Shown here: positions 23,454 through 35,200 of the stretch, piece after piece
Numbering within the stretch: the first letter of the stretch is position 1
How the letters are laid out: every line of letters starts with the position of its first letter
Source of the DNA: Branchiostoma floridae
Lineage: Eukaryota; Chordata; Leptocardii; Amphioxiformes; Branchiostomatidae
Direction of reading: 5' to 3'
NCBI RefSeq assembly: GCF_000003815.2
Contig: NC_049987.1
Location: forward strand, 17,401,959 to 17,465,958
DNA length: 64,000 nt
Made by a program: the position numbers and the translations under genes
The notes under the pieces: model-generated
Seen by the model: only the letters and a program-made list of their open reading frames with translations
Database searches by the model: none
Told to the model about the DNA's origin: nothing

Positions 23454-24574
23454 TTATCATTTATAAATCAAAACTTTGGTCAGCAATCATATTTGGTATA
23501 TGATAAGAAAATTGTATTCATATTCTAGGTTTCAAAGTAAGCAATTTGCTAAGTTTCATGCATCTTCCTTTATGCTATCAAGAAACCGGGGGGAATAGAT
23601 CTCAAAACGTTTGACATAAAAATTATTGCAATAAAGCAAAGACGTTAACCAAAGATGTCACTAAAGATGCCTTGTAATTATAAGCGACTTGGAAAGCAAA
23701 GGATGTGTTGTATTTATACCAAACTTTGTTTTTACCTTCATTATAGTAGGTCTAAATGTAGTTTGCTGTCCACAAAGTAATTAACACTCATTAGGCTCGT
23801 AAGACCTGCCTCAAAATGAAGGTTGGTCCAGATTTGTTTTAGATTTATAGACGTTCGTCAGGAGATTGTTATACACAGCGTCATTAGCGTATAGTTGGTT
23901 CAAAAGTTCAGAAGTTACATAATACTGCATTGATGAGTTTCACCTTTACTCCTACATTTGACGAGTAGATTGCAGGTGCTCACTTGATCAATCAATTTTA
24001 AATTTTACCAGGTATTTTGAGTTATCAGTGTCCCACATTCTAATATTGAGAAGACAATGTATGAATGCTACGTTTTGACCAATGCTATAAGTTTTTGACC
24101 AATGCTGATGATACAAAGGTTCTTTTTCTGTTGTTCATATGGAAAATCGTAGGACAACAAGAAGAAAATAACATAATGTCATTGGCTAGAGAAGCAAACA
24201 TAAGTAACAGTTCATAACATGAAATAGCTTGTAGCTCTCCTTGCCACTTGGTGCACATCGTCCAAAATAAGACTAGCATTATGACCATAACAATGTATGC
24301 GGACCAATTGCAAGGAGGTTATATAAGAGCTAGAGGTTATATAACCACCTTGCTCAGACTAGCAAAGTTGGTTTCAACATCCTGTATCCACGAAAGCTGT
24401 TTGGTACAACTCTGTCTGTATAACTCGACCCTGTTTTCAACACGAACACGACGATAATGGACGTAAATGACAAGGTAACATCCAAACAACCAATCTACAT
24501 CAATATGTGTGAGTAGAAACGCATACCTTCTGGGCAAATGCCAAAATTGTTACATACAAGAATGTTATATTAGG

Positions 24575-24584
24575 ATATTTAAAG
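24575..24584 (+). promoter_or_regulatory. TATA-like element of the plus-strand C4-like gene
   Basis: ATATTTAAAG lies about 60 bases before the ATG at 24,636, a spacing that allows a 30-base leader. Confidence 0.35.
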
Positions 24585-24635
24585 AGGACACTGGTAGATT
24601 TGAAGACCAGCAGCTAGTGAGATCATATAGGCATA

Positions 24636-27154
24636 ATGATGGCTGTACGTGTGGTGGTGGTTTTTGCGTTGGCAATAGTTGCACATGGAAACGTGCTCCA
24701 AGATGAGACTGTGGATGGACTACTTGGAGAGGTAAATCTATCTCTTTTGGATCTATCACATCCTTCAGATATTTCGAACTGTTCGCAGATAGTGTACGTT
24801 TTGGTGTGTACTAAGGCTGGTGTGTTACGCCGAACGGCGGTTATACCGGCTATATAGATACAGATACAGATACAGATAGGCAAAATCTCACGACCACCAT
24901 AGATTCATATGTTTTGGAATTATGAAAATCTTTTGCTTGTTTTTCTGTGTGCAGCAAAAAATACGGGCCATGTACATGTATGTGAAATTGTACGAGAGTC
25001 TTCATCTCTTCTGATGAAAGTATAGACTAAAGATTTTATGGAGTGCTAAAGAGCACTCTCGCAATGGATCTTGAAGGGTCAAGTGTTGTGTAAGTTCAGT
25101 TCAATGTTACAGTATTGAATAGGACGCATAAAGCAAGCATACTATATGCTTACAAAATAGCTTGAACTCTAAACTCTAAACGATTGTTACTATCAGAGTG
25201 TTCCATTGTTGGTACCAGCAATTACTTTAGATTGAATCCCATTACATATCAAAAGCGATCTATTTCGCAATGATATTTCATTTCTACGGTGAACGGTGAC
25301 TAAAATGAGGCATTTCAGTCGTACATAATTGGTATTTTCAGAATAAAATGAAACATATGTATTCCGACATAAGAGAAGTTAGTCAAGGAGCAGTAACTGT
25401 GTTTATTTTTCAGCAGGCCTCTGCTGGGGCCCATCATCTGTTCGACTCTCTTGACGATAGCGCAGGTAATTTGCATACTTTGTATTTGCATATTTTTTAA
25501 CCTTACGCCTGATATCTCTTAATTCAGTTACGTTTGACTTTTGAATTTTTTGTCAGGAATTATGTGACAAATTCATATCTTTAAACGTTGCTTAGCGGGA
25601 CTATTTGCGATTGCATGATCCTTGCTTTTTTTTCTTGAAAAGTAGCAAACCAAAACGTATTGTAATAATTCTATTTAATTACATTTCGTCACTTGGATTG
25701 GATGACGAAGGTGTTTTACTGTGTGTGTCTGTGTACTGGTGTCTTGGCGTCCTGTATCTTAAAAATACGTACCAAAATATGCGAATTACGTACTCCGTTC
25801 CTTATCCGTATTCTGCGTTGTCTTTATAACTCAGTTCGAAAACAAGCCTCATGTATCGTAAACCGTTATGCTGTTATTGTATATTGTAAATTGCGCAGCT
25901 ACCCCTCGATAATAGTCTCCCTCGATAATAGTCTCCGGTAAGTTGGGTAGCCATGGCTGTATTCTATCTATACAGCCGAATAAATCAAATCAAATTAATG
26001 ACCGTTGCTATTTCCTACCACAGTTAGTGGGATGACCCAGTACACCCGTTGGGGGAAGACCATGTGCCCAGGTGACGCCGTTTTGGTGTACAAAGGTGAG
26101 AGTAATATGAGTTTGACGAGAGGAACTCCATGGAGATTATATGTACAGCCCCCCATATACTTATATCAATACCTTTATTTTTTCATTACCTTGTTGTGGT
26201 TAATCATTTGATATAATGTGTTTCGTTGTATTATTTCCTTTATTTGTTATCCATATGCATACTTCGTTTGTTTAATTGATATTGTTATAAGTCAGTAAAT
26301 AAAGCTTTGTAGCTTTGTAGCAGCTTTTGGCCTCTCTTACTGTTGTCTCTTTATATTTCATTGATAAATATCTGTGTTTTTTTTTCTTTAAGTGCGAAAA
26401 TAGATAAGCAAATGAAAAAATTTAAAAATTGAAAGCGAAATCGTTATAAAAAGGTGCGATTACGGTCGTAAGACGACAGATTTGTATTTCGAAAATCGAG
26501 GGCATGTTGCCGTAGATCCTTATTGGCTTTCTCTGAAAAACTTGCGACCAATCGTACGGTAAAAAAAGCGATGCGACCCAAAAAGTCACACGACCCAAAA
26601 AAAAAGTACGAGGAATTGCAGTGGTAGTTGAACAACTCCCTACTCCGTTCCTACCCGCAGGTATAATGGCAGGTTCCTGGTACAGTCACTCCGGGAGCGG
26701 CTCCAACTTCCTGTGCCTCCCGGAGGACCCGGAGTGGATGGAGTACTCGGACGCTACCGACGGACAGCGAGGCTTCGTCGCCGGAGCAGAGTACGAGACC
26801 GACCGCAACGCGCCGTTCGCCATTCACGACCAGCACGACGCACCGTGCGCCGTCTGCGCCATCCCTCGGGGCACCTCGCTCATGATCCCGGCCAAGATGT
26901 CCTGCCCCACCGGCTGGATCCAAGAGTACTCCGGCTACCTCATGGCGGCGAAGTACAGCCATCGCCGTACCGACTTTGTCTGTGTGGATGTGGAGGCTCA
27001 ACATGAGGATGGAGGGGATGCTAACAACAACGGCGCCCTACTGTATCTAGTAGAGGGCAGGTGTAACTATAACCTCCCCTGCCCCCCTTACGTTAACGGT
27101 CGTGAGCTCACCTGTGTCGTGTGTTCCGCCGGTGTGAAGCCTGTTACAACATAA
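24636..27154 (+). CDS. Secreted ten-cysteine protein, short-chain-collagen-C4-like paralogue
   Basis: Four exons, 24,636-24,731, 25,414-25,465, 26,024-26,095 and 26,661-27,154 (TAA), give 237 aa. A signal peptide (MMAVRVVVVFALAIVAHG) is followed by a linker of about 35 residues rich in acidic and small residues, absent from the neighbour, then YTRWGKTMCP, FLCLPEDPEW, CAVC, LMIPAKMSCPTGW, FVCVD and the shared RCNYNLPC/LTCVVC end. All ten cysteines match the paralogue at 21,406-22,985, and the 72-nt third exon equals that gene's second exon in length and phase. Exon 2 has a tandem CAGCAG acceptor that could add or omit one glutamine. There are no collagen repeats. An extracellular role is inferred; function unknown. 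A polyadenylation signal AATAAA lies at 27,422. Confidence 0.84.
25690..26000 (+). mobile_element. Probable LINE 3'-end remnant in intron
   Basis: The segment ends ACAGCCGAATAAATCAAAT, like the 3' tail of CR1-type elements, and is preceded by a short cysteine-rich open stretch. It lies just before exon 26,024-26,095. Only the tail is convincing. Confidence 0.4.
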
Positions 27155-27421
27155 ATCTAGACTATCATACTTTCATAACCTAGCATATAATTGTATAACA
27201 GCTTTTTAAAAGAAATGTGCCGTTTGTTTCAAACAAAAATGCATCCTGCCGATTATTTGCCGTTCTTAACTACTTGTTAAAACACGATAAAATCAAAATC
27301 ATATAGAAATCCTACGCCCCTGAGGCGTCGCCAAAAAAGGCGGCGTATCATAAAAAAATCAAAAGTCGTTTGACTACTAGTATTTGAAGAAGGTTGGTGA
27401 AACTTTTTGTTGTTGGTGGAA

Positions 27422-27427
27422 AATAAA
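27422..27427 (+). terminator. Polyadenylation signal of plus-strand C4-like gene
   Basis: AATAAA 268 bases after the stop codon, the first canonical signal downstream. Confidence 0.45.
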
Positions 27428-29295
27428 TGAACAAATGATATCCATAGCTTGTTCGTTTCAACCTTTGTTTATTCGTAGTATGGCAAATATTCTACAATTC
27501 TGCAAAGTTAGTGTGCATTTATCTGTAGTACAGGTATGCAACCATAACTGATAGCCTCAATAACAGGCCTATGGAGTCATTACTTTCAATCATACATCTT
27601 CACCAAGTACTGGATAAGTCCCTATACAGGCACATGAATCTCAGGAAAGCCTGGAAGACAGACTATCTAATGCTTAAGCTATACAGATTGTACAATATTA
27701 TTGTAGTAACACACACTGACATTTTTTGTAGTCATTGCTAGTCTTCTGAATGGCCAAACATGTATTTCTTATACATGTACATGTATATCTAAAATGTTAA
27801 TTTCAAAACGAATAAGTACTAATTTGTAACAATTTTGCTCAAACAAGAAGCATATTTAAATCAGGTTTCGTTGCATAATATTACATCAAAGGTTTTTGTA
27901 TGATTACTTCATATAGACAGAGACTTGACATGTTTTTGTGTTGAATTTTCACTTTTTAGAAGGAAAAGTGTGCTACTGCCTCATCCTCCACAGTGCTGCT
28001 TTTATAATAAGGGATAGAAAACAAGACATATTTGTTGATGAGCTTTCATCCATTTTTAAAACATTTACAAGTTTGATACACTCAGGCAAAAGCAACAAGG
28101 GAATATAGGAAGTTATATGATATTATGTAACATGATTTTGTATATAAATACAACAATACAACAACAAAAGTGATCACCTTAAAGTCATGCTAAAACTGAA
28201 ACAAAGGAAAATACAAACTTGCAATCATCAAAGATGCAAATTCACAAAGCTATCGCATTATAAGCAAACATTGTACACAGAAAGCAAAATACTGCATGAA
28301 CATGCAATGGTTTTCAATCATTGATGGTATGAATGTAGTAAACATATAGCACATGTATTCAATGACATGTCATGATCACCATACCATGTTTTACACTGAC
28401 TACAATAAACAGAATATAAAATTTTGCTTCAAATAGTACATCTAAAATATGAGTGAAACCATTGATATTTCTGAAATACCAATGGTTTTGCTCTTATTGT
28501 ACTATTCACTAGAAATATACTTGCTATGTTTCAAAGCAACAAGAAAAATCTTAACTTAAATATATTAAAATAAATCAATGCATCTTTCACTAATACAATA
28601 TTAGCCCCCACCATAGTAGAAAAGGACCACTTTTTTTAATAATTCATAAAATTTACTTCTTGTTCTGCAGAAATAGCATCTTGAAAAAGCTTGAATTTCT
28701 GATCCAACGGTTGGAGTTGTGTTTTTGGTGAAGCTTATCCATTTGTACTCACAAGTACAAATATACTGTTTTGATCCTTACAAAGTTTACAACCTACATA
28801 ATAATATTTAATTTTATCTATTTATTTATTTGCCCTACATATGCATTTTATTTTCCCTTCTTGCATCAAACATTTTTGTCAGACATTTTCAAATTACACC
28901 AGTGTGTAACAACCACATACAACCTTATATTACTAGAAAGCAAAGAAGATTTGGGCTTGTCTGTACTCTACCTTTTAACCTTCTTCTACATGTTTTGTAC
29001 ATGTTGCTACCTAACCCCAAAACAAATACAGAGTAACCTCAGCAGGCTGAATGTTAAAGAAGCAAAATTTACAATGTGCGAAATGAATCTAAAATATGTT
29101 GTTGTAAATATGACTGAAATGCTATGGGTAATACTAGGAAAAAAAGAAACGAAATACATCAAAAGAATTATCACAGACAAGAGTGGGACATGCTGTTTTA
29201 AACATAGAGTGCTGTATGCTGATTGGCTGAACCTTGTTTGACCTGTAAATTTGCGATGACCATGTTTATATGTCGCTGTGTTAGAGTATCTTGGC
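27428..29295. other. AT-rich intergenic/3' UTR region
   Basis: Lies between two convergent genes. It probably includes the 3' untranslated region of HGD on the minus strand. A 156-codon open frame at 28,771-29,241 (+) is AT-rich and has no recognisable domain. Nothing else supported. Confidence 0.5.
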
Positions 29296-32200
29296 TTACT
29301 CTGGTTTCCAGTCAGGGTTGAAGTGAGACTTGAGAGGCAGCCAGCACTTGTAGTACTCGGCGTCCACACACTCACACGTCTTCTGTCCCCACTCTGTAAG
29401 GGCCATGCTCAGGGAAGACTCAAACATAAACGCCTGGAAAGGAAACAACAAAAAAGATATACACTCGTATATGTATGCATGTATGTATCACTATAAGGAA
29501 TGCACAGGACTGAAAAGAAAACCTGCTTTTATTTATACTGTAGTGAAACCACAGCAAGAAGGTCACACACCAGGGAGCTCAACCTTGACTCCTTTGTCTT
29601 CCTATACCTATCCACATACCAAACATGATCCATCCAGAGGTTCTGATGTACTGGTGACCAGAAATATCTGGAAACACAAACACACACACACACACACGTG
29701 TGCACATGCACACACACAGATACACCAGAAACAATACCTCAATTTTTCATGGTGGTAAAAATGGTAATTGTTAATATCAAACTCAGTATAACACAAGGTA
29801 TCACAAGGCCATGACATAAAAATGGTGTTATCAAAATCTACTCAAGAATGCTGCATTAGAATATATTTTAGATCTCTTTACATTCCAAATTTTCAGAAAA
29901 TGTGGCAGTCTATTGAACCAGGTAGAATTACAATAGCTGACCTTACTTTGTTATATTTTCTAAGGTTATATATTAAGCAATAAAACAAGAGCTTTTGTTT
30001 CACATTCATAAAGACAGATACAACACAAAATAGCAAAATGACTAAAAAAGATTATGGAACAAACCATGGTGCCCTCAGCGATCCTCTGTGGTTTGAGCTC
30101 AGCGTTGGAAGCCCCCTCGAAACACGTGGCGTCCGGTCCGTGGGGGGTCATCATGCTGTGTAGGGTGGCCCCGCCCGGGCGGAAACCCTCCTCTTTGGCC
30201 TCGTACGAACCCTTGATCAGCCCCATAAACTCACTCATACAGTTTCCTGTGGGAAAACTCAATTCTTAGCTTTGTAGACGGCTAAATAAACGTTGGTCCA
30301 ACACTCCAAGGATTGTGGAACCACATTTTGACAAACAAAAAAACAGATTGACACTGCTAATTATATTCTCTATCACGACTAGCCAACCATGGTGTTTTGA
30401 GTTGGTCAGCGAGTTTGCCTTAGCTTGGTTTAAAAACTGTCTGCACAAACTAACTACAAATTTTATAAAGCAAATTTGGGGAAGTCATAGTCTATCTTGG
30501 TAGCAAAGTCATTCGAAGGCCCTGAATGCGTGACAGGGAATCAATAACCAACACGGATGCACTTTCAAGGTTTGTCTTTTTTATTATCTAACTCTTATAT
30601 TTGAATAGAAGAAACTGACAAAACTAGATTAATGTAGAGTAGTCTTTGAAAGAGATAACTGTCCATACTTAGCAAGACATTAACACTAGCTAAAATAGCT
30701 GGGTGACACACTATACATGTTGCAATGCAAAAGTCAGTGCAGTACACACTGCAGTGCACAGGCTATGTGCTAGAGGGAGCTGTTGCACGTACTGTGGTAG
30801 TATGGTGGGCGGAAGGTGTCGGTCTGCACCGACCAGCGCGGGGGGAAGATGACAAAGTCTGCGATGGCCACGCCCGGTTTGACGGACTGGCAGGTGAGCA
30901 CGGTAAAGATGGACGGATCCTGTACAATGTAAACAAAACAGCGAATCAATCAAAGCAATATTATATATGACTCAAAATTTCGCATCTCAAATAAACTACG
31001 TTAGTCTCCTGATAAAAAGAATATATAATCACGTTATCACAAATAAACATGATGATGTGAAAAAAATTCAAGCATTCAAGGTTTTAAAATTTTAAATGTT
31101 AACTGCCAAATACTGGCTTTGTGACTGTATCAAAATACTGGTGCAAAAAGGCCTACACCCCAGCGGTGTTGCCAAGATTGATTTTAATATACTGTAAATG
31201 ATGAAATATTTGCAGTGTTTTTTTTTCAAAGGTTTTCATGCCATCTCTCTACTACGAAATCTTCATACTGTGAATATGTGTTCAAACACAACCCAAAAAA
31301 ATCCTTCCAACTAAAACCGAAAAATCAAATCCCAGTGAAAATAAATGAATTTATGGTGCGTTCTATAGATGCTGCAGTTAAATACTCACCAAGTGGTCAA
31401 ATGAAACAGAGTTGACGACACAGAAGTTCTCCAGGTTGTACTTGTACGGTACATAGTTCCCGTGCCACGCTACAACGTTGAAGGGCGACTGGTCCTGTGG
31501 AAATTAATACACACGTTTAAGTTTTTTGGACAAGTGGGAAAAAAGCAGCAGTATGACATATCAAAGCAGTGAGTATCATGGACAATCTCAGTAGTGAGGC
31601 TAGCATGGATTCAACTTCTGGCATTCCTGGATTGATGTAGTATCCTTGAAAAAGCACTTAACCCTTGTCCTGCTGAGCCTGTTTATGGAAGAAGTTTATT
31701 TGCAAGTTTGTGCTAGAGGGCTAATTCCAAGTACATGGTATAAACAAAGTATATACACAAGTTATATAAACGGGATGGACATATTTAACCCTTGTCATGC
31801 TGAGCTGTATTGTTATGAGTATCGGGTACTGTAATTTACTTTGTCTTCACGGTACCAAACTTTCACGATCTGAGAAAATTTAACTTCTCACGACAAGTGC
31901 GCATTAATTAAAAAAGTCTGTGATTTATTTGTTGTCAGTAATGATAAGTTCACGTTACAGTAGTCACCATGAAAACCGTAAACATAACAGTACATTGAAA
32001 AAATCAGGAATTACAGTATTTCTCATGTAAAAGTTGCATATCACTGTAAAGCCCATCGAATGGAGGAGTAAATCTGCAGCAGCTGCAGCACAGAACAGGT
32101 CAAGTTTTACTTATTTTGTTATCTGATGAAGCCAGGCTATTTGACTACCTTTACCTTTACTCTGTGGTACGACTGTAAAACCTCACCTGGTGAGCCTGGA

Positions 32201-35200
32201 ACAGTTTGCCCTGATACTTGCTGATGACGGTGTACCCCCCCTGGGGGACCTTCCTGTCCTCGTACCATGCCACGGGGGTCAGGAAGTCACGCGGGTTAGC
32301 GAGGCCGTTGGCTCCTGTACAGTAATATGAAGTACATAAAAACATTTAACATTGTCCTATTCAAACATATGTTTAGATTATAACAGCCATAGCAAAGCTA
32401 CATTGTACTAGTGCTAGCCACAGAGAAAAGCGTGTGCTTCCCTACACAATAGAGGATACGTGCTTCCAGTTTCTTCCAGATCACTTCAGTGTCACTGACG
32501 AAAACTAGTGGATGCTTGTCGAAACGTCTGACCGTTTCCAAAATCATATCGAGTTGCTTGAGTAACTGCTTTTTGGTGGATAAGTGCTTTCCCTTACACC
32601 TAAGTGCAGTCTTCACTTTACTGACACTTTTGATCCCTACTTTTCACTTTTTTCATTATTCTTAATCACTTTGTAAACACAGCAATTTCGAAAAGCAAGC
32701 AGCAGTTAATGCTAATAACAACTCTGAATTTGTTTCAACAATTTTCCTGAATCTATTTATCACAGTATTCAAAAGTGAATATGTCCAAAAATCATATGAT
32801 CATCTATGTGTACATGTACATCACACATTTCTTCCTTACCTATTGGGCCAAGGTGGGGAAGTTCGAAATGTGCATCAAACACCTCCATCACGTATCCGCG
32901 ACTTTCACCATCTACATCCACAGAGAATCGCATTCCTTGCTACATAGATGACAAGACAATCATATAGTCTAATATATATGATTACTAATATTATGTGATG
33001 ATATTTCATAACCATCATGTATAAATAGTGGTGCGTACCTTAACTCATATTCAGGTTCAGGTCCGGATTCAAGTCCAGCAATTCAGGTTCAGGTCCGGAC
33101 TTTAAGTCCGGACCTGAACCCATCATTGCATATTATGTGTGCTAGAAAGTATTCTTTTTCGAGGGGGAGGGGGGATGGTGCATATAAAATTACATGTTAG
33201 CATGAACTGAAATGCAATGTGAAAAATACATGCAAATTATATACAGCCAATGTAAACACAAAATGTTTTTGGCTTTTTCCAGTGCAAATTTCACTGTCTA
33301 CGGAAGGTTTTAGATGGTTAAGAACAAGAAAAGGGAATATATAAGTGACAGATAGCTTTTTGCAAGTCCGGACTTTAGGTACGCACCCCTATGTATAAAT
33401 CTCAGCAATTTGGGGCAAACTATTTGTTGCATCGTGTTTCTGAAATCACTAAAGTTGACAAAGGCAACGCAAAAGTAAAGTGCTCAAATACCCCACCTGT
33501 ATGACACAGATTTCGTTGTTGACTACGTCCATCTTGCCAAACTCTGTGGTGATGTGTAGAGTTCCCTTCTCTGGAACTGAAAGAATAACAAGAACATCAT
33601 TTAACCTTATTTTCTGTATACATGTACATACATGCATACTTGTCAGTTAGTATATGAGTACGTGTACATTACTATTGCTGTTGATGTGTAACTCTGCCAT
33701 CCTTTGTCTTCAACAATTATCAGTTAGAGCATCCTAATATAGTGTCAGGTTGACTTGCTGGACAATTTCTATACCTCCATGGAAGGCTTGGGTTTCAAAG
33801 GGTTTAATAGCTAGTCATATTGGAATAGTCTGAATAGCCAACAGTCATTATCATTGGAACACAAAAACGACTTATAAAACTTTGTATCCATTTGTAAAGT
33901 CTGTGATAGATCATTTCCACATGTCCTGCTATACTTTATTCCAAATTTAGGGCTGTATTGACAACTGTACTATACATTGTAACTGTAGACTCTAGAAACA
34001 ATGTGTTGTTGGTTTTTTGGGGGGAGGGGGGCAATCCTGATAAAATGGCATGTACATTTTGTAGCCTGACTCAAATTCTACATATCTGACAAATCGTGAT
34101 GCTCACCAATGAGGAAGTCTCCATCAGACGTGTACAGGCACGTATCCACCATGGACGTGTTACACATGTACGCGTAGACGGCGATACCGTGTCGGGCGCA
34201 GGGGTCTCCCGCTCCGCAGATCGTGTGTAGACCCTTCAGAAATTTGCAATGAGTAAACAATAATATTGCAATGAGTAAATACTAATACTGCAATGATTAA
34301 ATACTAATATGGTGGTTTTACTTTCACAGTTTTCATTTTATGGGACCTTTCTATATGCCAAAATATGTCAGTACATGTCAAATATACATTACCATAATGT
34401 AATTACTACTGTACTATTAAATAATCATTTCAACCACCTACTTAAAACACAATAACCTGCCATGAAAAAATGAATTGACTGAAACATATATAAAAACTTT
34501 TTGTGGTATGATTCAACATTGATATTTTTTTTTTTATAATGATTGAAAGGTACATATGTAATTATCAAACCTACCTGAACCCAGTCCACTTTTTCCTTGT
34601 TGATATGGGGGATGGAGAAGGGGTGCCATCTCATCTGAAATATTTATGAAAATTTTGTTAAATTAGGTCACACAATATAAGGTCACACACCGGAGGAGGG
34701 GGTAAAAATCGACCTTCGTCCCCTCAACGCCCATCCACAAGCCAAATATCATTAAAATCTAGAGGTCCTATGGGTTCCAGAGGTTCTAAAGTTATGCTGA
34801 TCACAAATATCCAGAAACACAGACACACCAAAAGTCTAATACCTCAATTTTTCAAGGACACAAAAGGCTTTTCCATACAACAAAGCTGTTTTCTATCTAC
34901 CTGGTTAGGGTTTGGCTCAGAAGACTTCCAGTCATGTGTTAGGTAGGGCTGTTCCATTGGACTGAAGGGGGTGTGAACAGCACTGGGCAGGATACGGTAC
35001 AGCCACCTTTAAAGTCAGAAAAATGTAGTTATTTAGACGAATATCTGTCACCTGTAAGCACTGTAATAAGAAAATTAAAACAAATGTTTGCTAGTCTTTT
35101 AATTTGTCAGTTGCAGGCTTGTGCCATTATCAAAGCTTCTAGCACTCACACCATTGTCAGACATAATGCAGAAGTCAGACTGATGTGATCAAAAACAAAA

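Larger units (their letters stand above)
22986..24635. other. Shared 1.65-kb divergent intergenic region
   Basis: Separates the two C4-like genes. It holds a GC-richer block at 23,280-23,455 that may be a decayed exon, a hairpin at 24,310-24,353 and TATA-like sequences near both genes. No complete gene was recognised. Confidence 0.5.

Noticed and set aside
26651-27006. Long frames on the other strand or frame of the C4-like exon
   Set aside because: Shadows of a GC-rich coding exon; only the frame with phase-matched splicing and conserved cysteines is supported.
28771-29241. 156-codon plus-strand frame
   Set aside because: AT-rich composition, no domain or splice support, and in the likely 3' flank of HGD.
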